From contig DVKB01000014.1 of assembly GCA_018716305.1 (NCBI GenBank), forward strand, positions 1 to 64,000: a stretch of 64,000 nucleotides of DNA, given 5' to 3'. How positions within the stretch are numbered: the stretch's first letter is position 1; the number at the start of each line of letters is the position of its first letter. The DNA comes from Candidatus Scatomonas merdigallinarum (lineage in GTDB: Bacteria; Bacillota; Clostridia; Lachnospirales; Lachnospiraceae). This document shows, piece after piece, positions 31,277 through 41,406 of the stretch. Below the pieces are notes generated by a model. It did not search any database. It had not been told where the DNA came from and worked only from the letters and a program-made list of their open reading frames with translations. The position numbers and the translations under genes are program-made.

Positions 31277-33003
31277 AACTGATAATTGATGGAAGAGAAG
31301 TGAATGTTCCGGAAAATACAACGATTCTGGAAGCGGCAGCCAGTGTGGGAATCAAGATTCCGACCCTCTGCTATCTGAAAAATCTCAATGAGATCGGAGC
31401 CTGCAGGATCTGCATGGTGGAGATTGAGGGATATGAAAAGTTATTTACCGCCTGCAACAACCCGGTGAGAGAGGGGATGGTGATTCACACCAACAGCAGG
31501 AAGGTATGGAAAGTGCGCAGAAACAACCTGCAGCTTCTGCTGTCCCAGCACGATGTGAACTGCGCCCTCTGTGTGAGAAACGGAAATTGTTCTCTGCAGA
31601 CGCTGGCCAGCGAGATGGATATCCGGATGGTGCCCTTTGACAAGCAGATTCCCTTCCAGAAGGGCAGCAGAAAATTCCCCCTGATTAAGGACTACACGAA
31701 ATGCATCAAGTGCATGCGCTGTATCCAGGTCTGCGACAAGGTACAGACCTGCAGCATCTGGGATGTGGTGAATACCGGATCCAGGGCAACCGTGGATGTG
31801 AAAAATGTCCTGCGGCTGGAGGAGTCAGACTGTACCCTCTGCGGACAGTGCCTGACCCACTGTCCGGTAGGAGCTCTCATTGAGAGGGATGATACCGGAA
31901 AGGTCTGGGACGCTCTGGACGATCCGGAGAAGATCGTTGTAGTGCAGATCGCGCCTTCGGTGCGGGCTGCCTGGGGCGAGGATCTGGGGCTGAAGCCGGA
32001 GTTTGCCACAGTAAAACGGCTGGCGGCAGCCCTGCGCCAGGTGGGATTCGATTATATATTTGACACGGATTTTTCCGCGGACCTCACTATCATGGAGGAA
32101 GCCAGCGAGTTTCTGGAAAAACTGAAAAATAAAGACCATGAGAAATTCCCCATGTTTACCTCCTGCTGTCCGGGATGGGTGCGTTTTGTGAAAGGCTATT
32201 TCCCTGAATTTGTAGATCAGGTCTCCACCGCGAAATCCCCTCAGCAGATGTTCGGAGCCATCGCCAAGAGTTATTACGCCAAGATTCTGAACGTGGATCC
32301 CAGCCGCATTTTCAGCGTTTCCATCATGCCCTGCATTTCCAAAAAGCAGGAGTGCGCTCTGCCGGTGATGAATGACGCCGGAGCCGGACAGGATGTGGAC
32401 GTGGTGCTGACCACCAGGGAGATCGACCGGATGATCAAGGCTGCCCACATTATTCCCCAGGGGCTGAAAGAAGAAGAACTGGATATGCCTCTGGGTCTGG
32501 GAAGCGGCGCGGGAGTCATTTTCGGAGCGACCGGCGGCGTCATGGAGGCGGCGCTGCGGACAGCCAGCTATTTTGTAACCGGGAAGAATCCGGATCCGGA
32601 TGCTTTCCGCCAGGTCAGAGGCATGCAGGGATGGCGGGAGGCAGAGTTCGATCTGGCCGGCCAGACCTTAAAGGTGGCTATGGTCAACGGCCTTGGAAAC
32701 GCCAGAAAGCTGCTGAAGAAACTGAAAAAGGGAAAAGTATCCTACGACTTTGTGGAGGTGATGGCATGTCCCGGCGGCTGCGTAGGCGGCGGAGGGCAGC
32801 CCATCCATGACGGGTACGAAATGGCTCCGGAGCGGGGCGAAATCCTGTACCGCCTGGACCGTCAGAGCCAGCTGCGGTTCTCCCACGAGAATCCCTCCAT
32901 TAAACAGTGCTACGCGGATTTCCTGGGGCAGCCCTTAAGCGAGCGGGCCCATCATCTGCTCCACACCGACCATCACGCCTGGAAAATGCCCGGGGAACTG
33001 TGA
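31270..33003 (+). CDS. [FeFe] hydrogenase catalytic subunit (group A2-like by context)
   Basis: 2Fe-2S CY...GACRICMVE, 4Fe-4S clusters, H-cluster motifs TSCCPGW, MPCISKKQE, EVMACPGGCVGGGGQP; overlaps upstream flavoprotein gene. Confidence 0.92.
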   Translation: MVKLIIDGREVNVPENTTILEAAASVGIKIPTLCYLKNLNEIGACRICMVEIEGYEKLFTACNNPVREGMVIHTNSRKVWKVRRNNLQLLLSQHDVNCALCVRNGNCSLQTLASEMDIRMVPFDKQIPFQKGSRKFPLIKDYTKCIKCMRCIQVCDKVQTCSIWDVVNTGSRATVDVKNVLRLEESDCTLCGQCLTHCPVGALIERDDTGKVWDALDDPEKIVVVQIAPSVRAAWGEDLGLKPEFATVKRLAAALRQVGFDYIFDTDFSADLTIMEEASEFLEKLKNKDHEKFPMFTSCCPGWVRFVKGYFPEFVDQVSTAKSPQQMFGAIAKSYYAKILNVDPSRIFSVSIMPCISKKQECALPVMNDAGAGQDVDVVLTTREIDRMIKAAHIIPQGLKEEELDMPLGLGSGAGVIFGATGGVMEAALRTASYFVTGKNPDPDAFRQVRGMQGWREAEFDLAGQTLKVAMVNGLGNARKLLKKLKKGKVSYDFVEVMACPGGCVGGGGQPIHDGYEMAPERGEILYRLDRQSQLRFSHENPSIKQCYADFLGQPLSERAHHLLHTDHHAWKMPGEL

Positions 33004-33152
33004 TGTCCTGAGGATAAAAAATAAAGCTGTCTTATGCAAAGATAACAAAAAAACTGCGAAAAATCCAAAAAAATTTCTGTTTTATCCCTTTTTCTGCCGG
33101 AAAAATTGCGGTATAATACATCGTAAATCAGGCAGACACAGAGATGAGTTCG

Positions 33153-33186
33153 AAACCGGCTTGCCGCCTGAGCGGAAGCCGGTTTT
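33153..33186 (+). other. Strong hairpin AAACCGGCTTGCCGC-CTGA-GCGGAAGCCGGTTTT
   Basis: Near-perfect stem just upstream of the ilvN promoter; may terminate transcription starting near 33112 TATAAT. Confidence 0.55.
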
Positions 33187-33188
33187 CG

Positions 33189-33217
33189 TTGACAAACAAA
33201 TTCTGACAGAGTAGAAT
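33189..33217 (+). promoter_or_regulatory. ilvN promoter TTGACA-N17-TAGAAT
   Basis: Consensus -35, 17-bp spacer. Confidence 0.7.
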
Positions 33218-33312
33218 AGAAAAAGAGTTGACTGTCGGGAAAGATATTTCTCCGAAAACAGTCCCCTGTGAAAAGAATTGATACGACAGTATCAGGAAAG
33301 TTGGTATGCGTT

Positions 33313-33810
33313 ATGAAAAAGCGAATTTTATCCCTGCTGGTAGATAACACTTCCGGTGTTTTAAGCCGTGTGTCCGGCCTGTTCAGCCGCCGGGGCTACA
33401 ACATTGACAGCCTGACAGTAGGAGTGACTGCGGATCCCAGGTACTCCCGGATGACGGTGGTAGCTACCGGGGACGATCTGGTTCTGGAGCAGATCACCAA
33501 GCAGCTGGCAAAGCTGGTGGATGTAATCGATATCAAGGTGCTTCAGCCAAAGGAAAGCGTAAACCGGGAGCTGATCATGGTGAAGGTAAAAGCCAATGCC
33601 ATGGAGCGCCAGAGCATTATGTCCGTGGCCAGTATTTTCCGGGCCAAGATTGTGGATGTGGGACCGGAGTCCCTGATTATTGAGCTGACCGGGGCTCAGA
33701 GCAAACTGGACGCCTTCCTGAAGCTTCTGGAAGGCCATGAGATCCTGGAACTTGCCAGAACCGGCATTACCGGCCTGTCCAGGGGAATGGACGATGTCCG
33801 CTATCTGTAA
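33313..33810 (+). CDS. ilvN: Acetolactate synthase small subunit
   Basis: ACT domain: LLVDNTSGVLSRVSGLFSRRGYNIDSLTVG; start at 33313. Confidence 0.94.
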   Translation: MKKRILSLLVDNTSGVLSRVSGLFSRRGYNIDSLTVGVTADPRYSRMTVVATGDDLVLEQITKQLAKLVDVIDIKVLQPKESVNRELIMVKVKANAMERQSIMSVASIFRAKIVDVGPESLIIELTGAQSKLDAFLKLLEGHEILELARTGITGLSRGMDDVRYL

Positions 33811-33861
33811 AAGAGGCGGCGCGGCAGCAGCTTGCTAAAAGGCAGAGCCTTTTAACAATAG

Positions 33862-34908
<1,047 letters not shown>

Positions 34909-34934
34909 TGGAATGTCCCGCCTTCGGGCGCAGG

Positions 34935-34973
34935 AAAACCGGTTCTCAGGCTTTGCCTGAGGCCGGTTTTTTT
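34935..34973. terminator. Terminator after ilvC overlapping the 3' end of convergent lysR
   Basis: AAAACCGG..CTCAGGC-TTT-GCCTGAG-GCCGGTTTTTTT; lysR stop at 34946. Confidence 0.8.
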
Positions 34974-35869
34974 GCGGGCTTTTCACCGGCGCCGGAAAGC
35001 GCCAGAAATTCCCGCACAGGCGATAGATCCATAGACTCTTTCAGGCAGGCGAAGCCGATTTCCCTGGGTGGAAAGGCGATCCCCAGGGGGACTTCCAGCA
35101 GTTCTTTTTGGTCCAGCTCCTTTTGGACAAATTCCCGGATCACGCAGGCGGCGCCCATGCCGATTTTCGCGAATTCAATCAGCAGATCCATGGAAGTCAC
35201 TTCCAGGACATTTTTCAGCTCAATCCCCTGTTCCCGCAGAGCATCGTTGACAAACTGCCGCGTGATGTTTTCTTCGTCCAGCATCATAAAAACCGCGGTG
35301 TGAAAAAGATTGCTGTCCTTTTCCCTGAGCGACAGATTGGACAGGTAGGTGTCTGTGGACACAAAGGTATCCTGGATGGACTGCAGGGGAAGAAACTCGC
35401 AGCCTTTCAGGGAACCGGGGCGGCCAACCAGGCCCAGATCGATCTTTTTTTCCCGGAGCAGTTCCAGGGTCCGGTACGTAGACTGACAGGCGATGGTAAT
35501 TTTCACATGAGGATACGCCCGGATAAAGCGCTGCAGAAAGGGCAGAAGCACGTATCTGCTGAGTGTGGCGCTGGCCCCCAGACGCAGGTGGGAAATGCCG
35601 AGCTTTTTTCTTCTGGCCAGGGTCTGCTCCGCTTCATCCAGGGAATGAAAAGCTTCCCGCACATGGCGGTACAGTAGCCGGCCCTCCTCCGTCAGGGACA
35701 CGCCTCTGGCCTCCCGGCGGAAAAGCACCGTGTTCAGGGATTGCTCCAGCTTTTGGATGGCTTTGCTGACGGCAGGCTGGCTGATGTACAGTTCCCGGGA
35801 GGCCCGGGAAATGCTGCCGCATTGGGCCGCGGTATAAAAAATATAATACTGAGACAGATTCTGTTCCAT
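34946..35869 (-). CDS. LysR-family transcriptional regulator
   Basis: N-terminal HTH YYIFYTAAQCGSISRASRELYISQPAVSKAIQKLEQ; divergent from leuCD. Confidence 0.93.
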   Translation of the reverse strand: MEQNLSQYYIFYTAAQCGSISRASRELYISQPAVSKAIQKLEQSLNTVLFRREARGVSLTEEGRLLYRHVREAFHSLDEAEQTLARRKKLGISHLRLGASATLSRYVLLPFLQRFIRAYPHVKITIACQSTYRTLELLREKKIDLGLVGRPGSLKGCEFLPLQSIQDTFVSTDTYLSNLSLREKDSNLFHTAVFMMLDEENITRQFVNDALREQGIELKNVLEVTSMDLLIEFAKIGMGAACVIREFVQKELDQKELLEVPLGIAFPPREIGFACLKESMDLSPVREFLALSGAGEKPAKKPASGKA

Positions 35870-35960
35870 GGAAGCCTCCTATCATTTGAGACAAGCGACA
35901 AAAGGTCATGCGGGCTGCGCTGGCGCAGGCAATCATGATTTTATGGCGTGTCTCATGCCC

Positions 35961-35975
35961 ATTTGTCGGGCAAAT
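35961..35975. promoter_or_regulatory. LysR-type inverted repeat ATTTG-N5-CAAAT (T-N11-A)
   Basis: Perfect arms in the lysR/leuC intergenic region. Confidence 0.55.
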
Positions 35976-35993
35976 CATAATTTAAAGTTATAG

Positions 35994-36016
35994 CAAATAT
36001 GATAAATATGTATTTG
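35994..36016. promoter_or_regulatory. Second inverted repeat CAAATA-N11-TATTTG, overlapping the leuC -35
   Basis: Perfect 6-bp arms. Confidence 0.5.
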
Positions 36017-36042
36017 TATTATATCCTATTCCATGATAGAAT
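36014..36042 (+). promoter_or_regulatory. Putative leuC promoter TTGTAT-N17-TAGAAT
   Basis: Spacing and hexamers; 38 bp upstream of the leuC start. Confidence 0.5.
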
Positions 36043-36080
36043 GGCAATCAGAATATGAAGGCAACAGGAGGAAAAGAGAT

Positions 36081-37349
36081 ATGGGTATGACAATGACGCA
36101 GAAGATCCTGGCGGCTGCGGCAGGCCTGGATCAGGTGGAGGCCGGCCAGCTCATCGAGGCAAAGCTGGATCTGGTTCTGGGAAATGATATCACTTCCCCG
36201 GTCGCCATCCACGAGATGGATAAATTCAACAAAAAGGAAGTATTTGACAAAGACAAGATCGCCCTTGTAATGGATCATTTTATTCCCAACAAGGATATTA
36301 AATCCGCGGAGCACTGTAAGTGTGTCCGGGAGTTTGCCTGCGCCCATGAGATCACCAATTATTTCGATGTGGGAGAGATGGGCATCGAGCACGCGCTGCT
36401 GCCGGAGAAAGGACTGGTGGTGGCCGGAGATGTGGTGATCGGAGCGGATTCTCACACCTGTACCTACGGCGCCCTGGGAGCTTTTTCCACCGGTGTGGGC
36501 AGCACGGATATGGCAGCGGGCATGGCTACCGGAAAAGCCTGGTTCAAGGTTCCCTCCGCCATTAAATTTAACCTGACGGGAAGCCTGCCCAAATGGGTCA
36601 GCGGAAAGGACGTGATCCTGCACATCATCGGCAGGATCGGCGTGGACGGAGCCCTGTATAAATCCATGGAATTCGTGGGCGAGGGAGTGAAGAGCCTGTC
36701 TATGGACGACCGTTTCACCATCGCCAACATGGCCATTGAAGCCGGAGGCAAAAACGGCATTTTCCCGGTGGATGAGAAGGCGGAAGCCTACATGAAAGAG
36801 CATTCTTCCAGAAGCTATAAGATCTATGAGGCGGATCCGGACGCGATCTATGAGGAGGAATACACCATTGACCTCAGCCAGCTGAAGCCCACCATAGCCT
36901 TCCCCCATCTGCCTGAGAATACAAAGACCATCGATGAGATCACCGAGGATGTAAAGATCGACCAGGTGGTTATCGGCTCCTGCACCAACGGCCGCATGGA
37001 GGATCTGCGGACCGCGGCGGCTGTTCTCAAAGGCCGCAAAGTGAAAAAAGGAGTCCGCTGCATTGTGATCCCGGCAACCCAGGCGATTTATCTGCAGGCT
37101 ATGGAAGAGGGACTGCTGAAGATCTTTATCGAAGCGGGAGCGGTAGTCAGCACACCTACCTGCGGTCCCTGTCTGGGAGGCTATATGGGCATTCTGGCAG
37201 CCGGAGAACGCTGCGTTTCCACCACCAACCGGAATTTTGTGGGACGTATGGGCCATGTGGACTCAGAAGTGTATCTGGCCAGCCCGGCAACAGCGGCGGC
37301 CAGCGCGGTAACCGGAAAAATCAGCGCTCCGGCAGAGCTTGGAGAGTAA
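36081..37349 (+). CDS. leuC: 3-isopropylmalate dehydratase large subunit
   Basis: Aconitase-family motifs [53 protein letters not shown]. Confidence 0.94.
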   Translation: MGMTMTQKILAAAAGLDQVEAGQLIEAKLDLVLGNDITSPVAIHEMDKFNKKEVFDKDKIALVMDHFIPNKDIKSAEHCKCVREFACAHEITNYFDVGEMGIEHALLPEKGLVVAGDVVIGADSHTCTYGALGAFSTGVGSTDMAAGMATGKAWFKVPSAIKFNLTGSLPKWVSGKDVILHIIGRIGVDGALYKSMEFVGEGVKSLSMDDRFTIANMAIEAGGKNGIFPVDEKAEAYMKEHSSRSYKIYEADPDAIYEEEYTIDLSQLKPTIAFPHLPENTKTIDEITEDVKIDQVVIGSCTNGRMEDLRTAAAVLKGRKVKKGVRCIVIPATQAIYLQAMEEGLLKIFIEAGAVVSTPTCGPCLGGYMGILAAGERCVSTTNRNFVGRMGHVDSEVYLASPATAAASAVTGKISAPAELGE

Positions 37350-37360
37350 GGAGGCGTCAA

Positions 37361-37855
37361 ATGCAGGCAAAAGGAAGAGTATTTAAGTATGGAGACAATG
37401 TGGACACAGACGTGATCATCCCCGCCCGGTATCTGAACTCCTCAGACCCGGCGGAGCTGGCTGCCCACTGCATGGAGGATATTGATAAAGAATTTATAAA
37501 GAAGGTTCAGAAGGGCGACATTATTGTGGCCAACAAAAATTTCGGCTGCGGATCTTCCAGAGAACATGCGCCCATCGCCATTAAGGCCGCCGGGGTCAGC
37601 TGTGTAATTGCCGAGACCTTTGCCCGAATTTTTTATCGAAACTCCATTAATATCGGCCTTCCTATTATCGAGTGTCCGGAAGCGGCCAGAGATATCCGGG
37701 ACGGCGATGAGGTGGAGATTGATTTCGATTCCGGCATGATCTATGACAGAACCAGGGGAACGGAATACAAAGGTCAGGCATTCCCGCCGTTTATGCAGAA
37801 AATCATCAAAGCGGAAGGTCTGGTCAATTACATCAATCAGCAGAGCGAGTCATAA
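37361..37855 (+). CDS. leuD: 3-isopropylmalate dehydratase small subunit
   Basis: [44 protein letters not shown]. Confidence 0.95.
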   Translation: MQAKGRVFKYGDNVDTDVIIPARYLNSSDPAELAAHCMEDIDKEFIKKVQKGDIIVANKNFGCGSSREHAPIAIKAAGVSCVIAETFARIFYRNSINIGLPIIECPEAARDIRDGDEVEIDFDSGMIYDRTRGTEYKGQAFPPFMQKIIKAEGLVNYINQQSES

Positions 37856-37877
37856 ATGCCATGATTTTACACCATAA

Positions 37878-37946
37878 CCCCTCTTTTTCTGCGGATACTA
37901 AAAAGGCGGAACTGTTTCGGCAGTTTCGCGGATCCGCAGGAAAGGG
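37878..37946 (+). other. Nested hairpin in the cotJ leader; 3' arm includes the RBS
   Basis: CCCTCTTTTTCTGCGGAT...ATCCGCAGGAAAGGGG, inner CGGAACTG..CAGTTTCG. Confidence 0.5.
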
Positions 37947-37958
37947 GGTTTATTTATT

Positions 37959-38396
37959 ATGGAAGAAACACCATTAGCCATGGCTTCGGTTCCGGTTCAG
38001 AAATGGGGAAGGCGGTACGATGACGCCAAGGCTCTGGAACAGGGAACCATTTTTCCGGATCTGGATAAGCCGTTTTTTGCGGCGGAAACCCTGTATTTTC
38101 CCGGAAAATGCCAGGAGCAGACCGAGAGGGACCGGCTTCTGACTAAAATCCGGCAGACGGGATTTGTCCTGGATGATCTGACCCTGTATCTGGACACCCA
38201 CCAGGATGACCGGGAAGCGGCCCAGCTGTACCGGGAAAAAAGCCGGGAGAAAGAGCAGCTCATGGGCTGCTTCGCGGAGCAGTTTTATCCTCTGACCAGA
38301 AGCTGTGCCGCGGAATGTGACAAAACAGGGGAAGGATTCTGCTGGCTGGCGGGCCCGATGCCTTGGGAAGGAGGATGCGATCATGTGGTATTATGA
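37959..38396 (+). CDS. Fused spore coat protein CotJA-CotJB
   Basis: CotJA-like ALEQGTIFPDLDKPF then CotJB-like LLTKIRQTGFVLDDLTLYLDTHQDDREAAQLY; upstream of cotJC. Confidence 0.8.
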   Translation: MEETPLAMASVPVQKWGRRYDDAKALEQGTIFPDLDKPFFAAETLYFPGKCQEQTERDRLLTKIRQTGFVLDDLTLYLDTHQDDREAAQLYREKSREKEQLMGCFAEQFYPLTRSCAAECDKTGEGFCWLAGPMPWEGGCDHVVL

Positions 38397-39009
38397 AAAA
38401 CGGCTGCAGTTTCCCGTAAAAATTACCAAAACCTGTCCCAAGACTGCCCAGCTGATTATCAGCCAGTACGGAGGGCCGGACGGAGAGCTGTCCGCTTCCA
38501 TGCGGTACCTGGCTCAGCGGTATTCTATGCCGGTGAAAGCCGTGGGAGGTCTGCTGACAGACATCGGCACAGAGGAGCTGGCCCATATGGAGATGATCTG
38601 CGCCATGGTTTACCAGCTGACCAAAAATCTTACCCCGGAGCAGGCAAAGACGGCTGGATTTGACGCCTACTATATTGACCACACCGCGGGAATCTGGCCC
38701 CAGGCGGCTTCTGCCCTGCCATTTTCGTCGGTAGAATTTCAGTCCAAAGGGGACGCGCTGACAGATCTGACCGAGGATCTGGCGGCAGAGCAGAAAGCCA
38801 GAACTGTGTATGATAACCTTCTGCGGGTGATCGAGGACCCGGAGGTAAGGGAGCCTCTGAAGTTTCTGAGAACCCGGGAGATCGTTCATTTCCAGCGGTT
38901 CGGGGAAGCTCTGGAAAAGGTAAAAGAAAAATTGGACAGCCGGAATTACTATTATTTTAATCCGGAATTCGACAAATCCATGTACGGCAAAACCCCGGCT
39001 TCTTTCTGA
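38383..39009 (+). CDS. cotJC: Spore coat manganese catalase-like protein CotJC
   Basis: MWYYEKRLQFPV...GGPDGELSASMRYLAQRYSMP..GLLTDIGTEELAHMEMI; overlaps upstream CDS by 14 bp. Confidence 0.92.
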   Translation: MWYYEKRLQFPVKITKTCPKTAQLIISQYGGPDGELSASMRYLAQRYSMPVKAVGGLLTDIGTEELAHMEMICAMVYQLTKNLTPEQAKTAGFDAYYIDHTAGIWPQAASALPFSSVEFQSKGDALTDLTEDLAAEQKARTVYDNLLRVIEDPEVREPLKFLRTREIVHFQRFGEALEKVKEKLDSRNYYYFNPEFDKSMYGKTPASF

Positions 39010-39125
39010 AACCGGGGTACCGGGAAGGAACGCATCGGCAGGCAGAAAGGCGGATGCGTTCTTTCTGTTTGACGAAAACCAGACAATTCAGTATAATCAG
39101 AAAAAAAGTATGGGAGAAGGACTTC

Positions 39126-39833
39126 ATGGAATTTGTCATCGAACATCTGGAGAAACATTTTGAAAAAAAGCAGGTGCTGCGGGATGTGAGCTTTACTTTC
39201 GAGAGCGGAAAAATTTACGGGCTTCTTGGGAGAAACGGAGCCGGAAAGACTACTCTGTTTAACTGTCTGAACCGGGATATGAAGGCGGACGGCGGCAGGT
39301 TTTTTATCCGGGAAGAGGGAAAGGAGAGAGAAGTGCTGCCGGAAGAAATGGGATATGTGCTCTCCACCCCGGCGGTGCCGGAATTTCTCACCGGCCGGGA
39401 ATTTCTGAAGTTTTTTATGGAAATCAACCGGGACAGCATCCGCCGGCCAAAGACCATCGACGCGTATTTTGATCAGGTGGGCATCGCGCCGGAGGACCGG
39501 GACCGGCTGCTGAAAGACTATTCCCACGGCATGAAAAACAAGATGCAGATGCTGGTACAGATCATTGCCAGGCCCTCCATTCTGCTGCTGGATGAACCGC
39601 TCACCTCCCTGGACGTGGTGGCGGCGGAGGAAATGAAACAGCTGCTCCGCTCCCAGAAACAGGAGCGGATCCTGATCTTCTCCACCCACATCATGGAACT
39701 GGCCCTGGATCTCTGCGATGAGATTGTTGTGCTGAATCAGGGGATTCTGGAGGAGATCCGGCGGGAAAACCTGGACCAGAAGGAGTTCCGGGAGCGCATC
39801 CTTGAGATGCTGAGGGAGGAAGGACATGTTTAA
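39126..39833 (+). CDS. ABC transporter ATP-binding protein
   Basis: GLLGRNGAGKTTLF, YSHGMKNKMQ, ILLLDEPLTSLD; start at 39126. Confidence 0.92.
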   Translation: MEFVIEHLEKHFEKKQVLRDVSFTFESGKIYGLLGRNGAGKTTLFNCLNRDMKADGGRFFIREEGKEREVLPEEMGYVLSTPAVPEFLTGREFLKFFMEINRDSIRRPKTIDAYFDQVGIAPEDRDRLLKDYSHGMKNKMQMLVQIIARPSILLLDEPLTSLDVVAAEEMKQLLRSQKQERILIFSTHIMELALDLCDEIVVLNQGILEEIRRENLDQKEFRERILEMLREEGHV

Positions 39834-41406
39834 AATCTTCCGCATTGCCTTTTCATTGAAAAATACATATCGGGTAAATACCATTTTGTTTTCGCTGAAG
39901 CAGATCCCTCTGGTAAAACGTCTGCTTCCCCTCCGCCTCTATCAGAGCAGGGGGCTGAAGCGCCTGGGTCTGGTGCTGTCCATTTTCTGGGAGATAGCGG
40001 GCGCTCTGCTGGGAAAGCTTCTCTACCTGCTCCTTATGGTGGTATGGGCCGGGAATTTGTACGGGAAGGAAAACGGGACGGAGATATACGCCCACCTTTT
40101 ATTTTTCCTGACCCTTATCGGCGCCTATATGAACACGTATCTGTTTAACCCCACCAATGATAAATACTATGCCATGATACTCATGCGCATGGATGCCCGG
40201 AAGTATACTCTGACAGATTACGGCTACACGCTGCTGCGGACGGGCCTGAGTTTTCTGCCCGCGCTGCTCTGGATCAGCTTCAGCAGAGGCCTGCCCCTGT
40301 GGGCCTGCCTGCTGGCGCCCCTGCACATACTGTCCGTAAAACTGGCGGCCGCCGGGCTGTTTCTGCGGCGGTACGAGAAGACAGGGGTCTGCAGCAACGA
40401 AAATCTGCCCCCGGGCCTGGCCTGGGGCCTTACGGGAATCCTGCTGGGAGCCGCCTACGCTCTTCCGGCCCTGGGGCTTTGCCTGCCCCTTCCCCTGTAC
40501 GGCGCCCTTGCGCTTTTCTCCCTGGTTCCCGGGATTTTTGGAATTATAAAAATTGCCGGTTTTACAGAGTACCGCGCGATGTATCAGATGCTTCTGGCGC
40601 AGAAGAGATGCGCGGTGGATGTGAAGCAGTCTGTACAGACCGCGGTGCTGGAACAGAACCGGAAAAACATCAGCAAAGAAGGGGGAATGACCACGCAAAA
40701 GGAAGGATTCGCGGGCTTTCAGGAGCTGTTTATGAAACGGCACCGGAAGATCCTCTGGAAATCCGCCAAGCGGATGGCGGGCATTCTGGCGGCGGCGTCC
40801 CTGGGAGCGGCGGGAGCCTCCCTCATCAGCCGGGAAGCGGCCCTCGCCCTGAATGGCCTGCTCCTGAAAGCCCTTCCCTGGTTTGCCTTTATTATGTACA
40901 CGGTCAATCGGGGCACTGCCTTTACCCAGGCTTTGTTTATGAACTGCGACAGAAGCATGCTGACCTATTCCTTTTATAAGAAACCGGCTTTTATTCTGCG
41001 GCTGTTCCGCCTGCGGCTTTTGGGGATCATTGGAGTCAATCTGCTGCCGGCGGGGGTGCTGGCGGCAGGGATGCCCCTGATTCTGTATCTTTCCGGGGGA
41101 ACGGGACAAGTCCTGTACTATCTGCTGTACCCGGCCTCGATTCTGGCTATGAGTGTATTCTTTTCCGTTCACTATCTGACCCTGTACTACCTGCTGCAGC
41201 CCTACACCGCCAGTACAGAACTGAAAAGCGGAACCTACCGGCTGGCAGTCTGGGCCACCTATCTGGTCTGCTTTTTGCTGCTGCAGGTGGAGGTGCCGCC
41301 GCTGCTGTTCGGAATCCTCTCGGTGGTCTTCTGCCTGGGATACTGCGGGGCTGCCTGCGCGCTTGTTTACCGGCTGGCGGGAAGAACCTTCCGCATTCGG
41401 TATTAA
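39826..41406 (+). CDS. ABC transporter multi-TM subunit
   Basis: Multiple hydrophobic segments; overlaps the ATPase gene. Confidence 0.75.
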   Translation: MFKIFRIAFSLKNTYRVNTILFSLKQIPLVKRLLPLRLYQSRGLKRLGLVLSIFWEIAGALLGKLLYLLLMVVWAGNLYGKENGTEIYAHLLFFLTLIGAYMNTYLFNPTNDKYYAMILMRMDARKYTLTDYGYTLLRTGLSFLPALLWISFSRGLPLWACLLAPLHILSVKLAAAGLFLRRYEKTGVCSNENLPPGLAWGLTGILLGAAYALPALGLCLPLPLYGALALFSLVPGIFGIIKIAGFTEYRAMYQMLLAQKRCAVDVKQSVQTAVLEQNRKNISKEGGMTTQKEGFAGFQELFMKRHRKILWKSAKRMAGILAAASLGAAGASLISREAALALNGLLLKALPWFAFIMYTVNRGTAFTQALFMNCDRSMLTYSFYKKPAFILRLFRLRLLGIIGVNLLPAGVLAAGMPLILYLSGGTGQVLYYLLYPASILAMSVFFSVHYLTLYYLLQPYTASTELKSGTYRLAVWATYLVCFLLLQVEVPPLLFGILSVVFCLGYCGAACALVYRLAGRTFRIRY

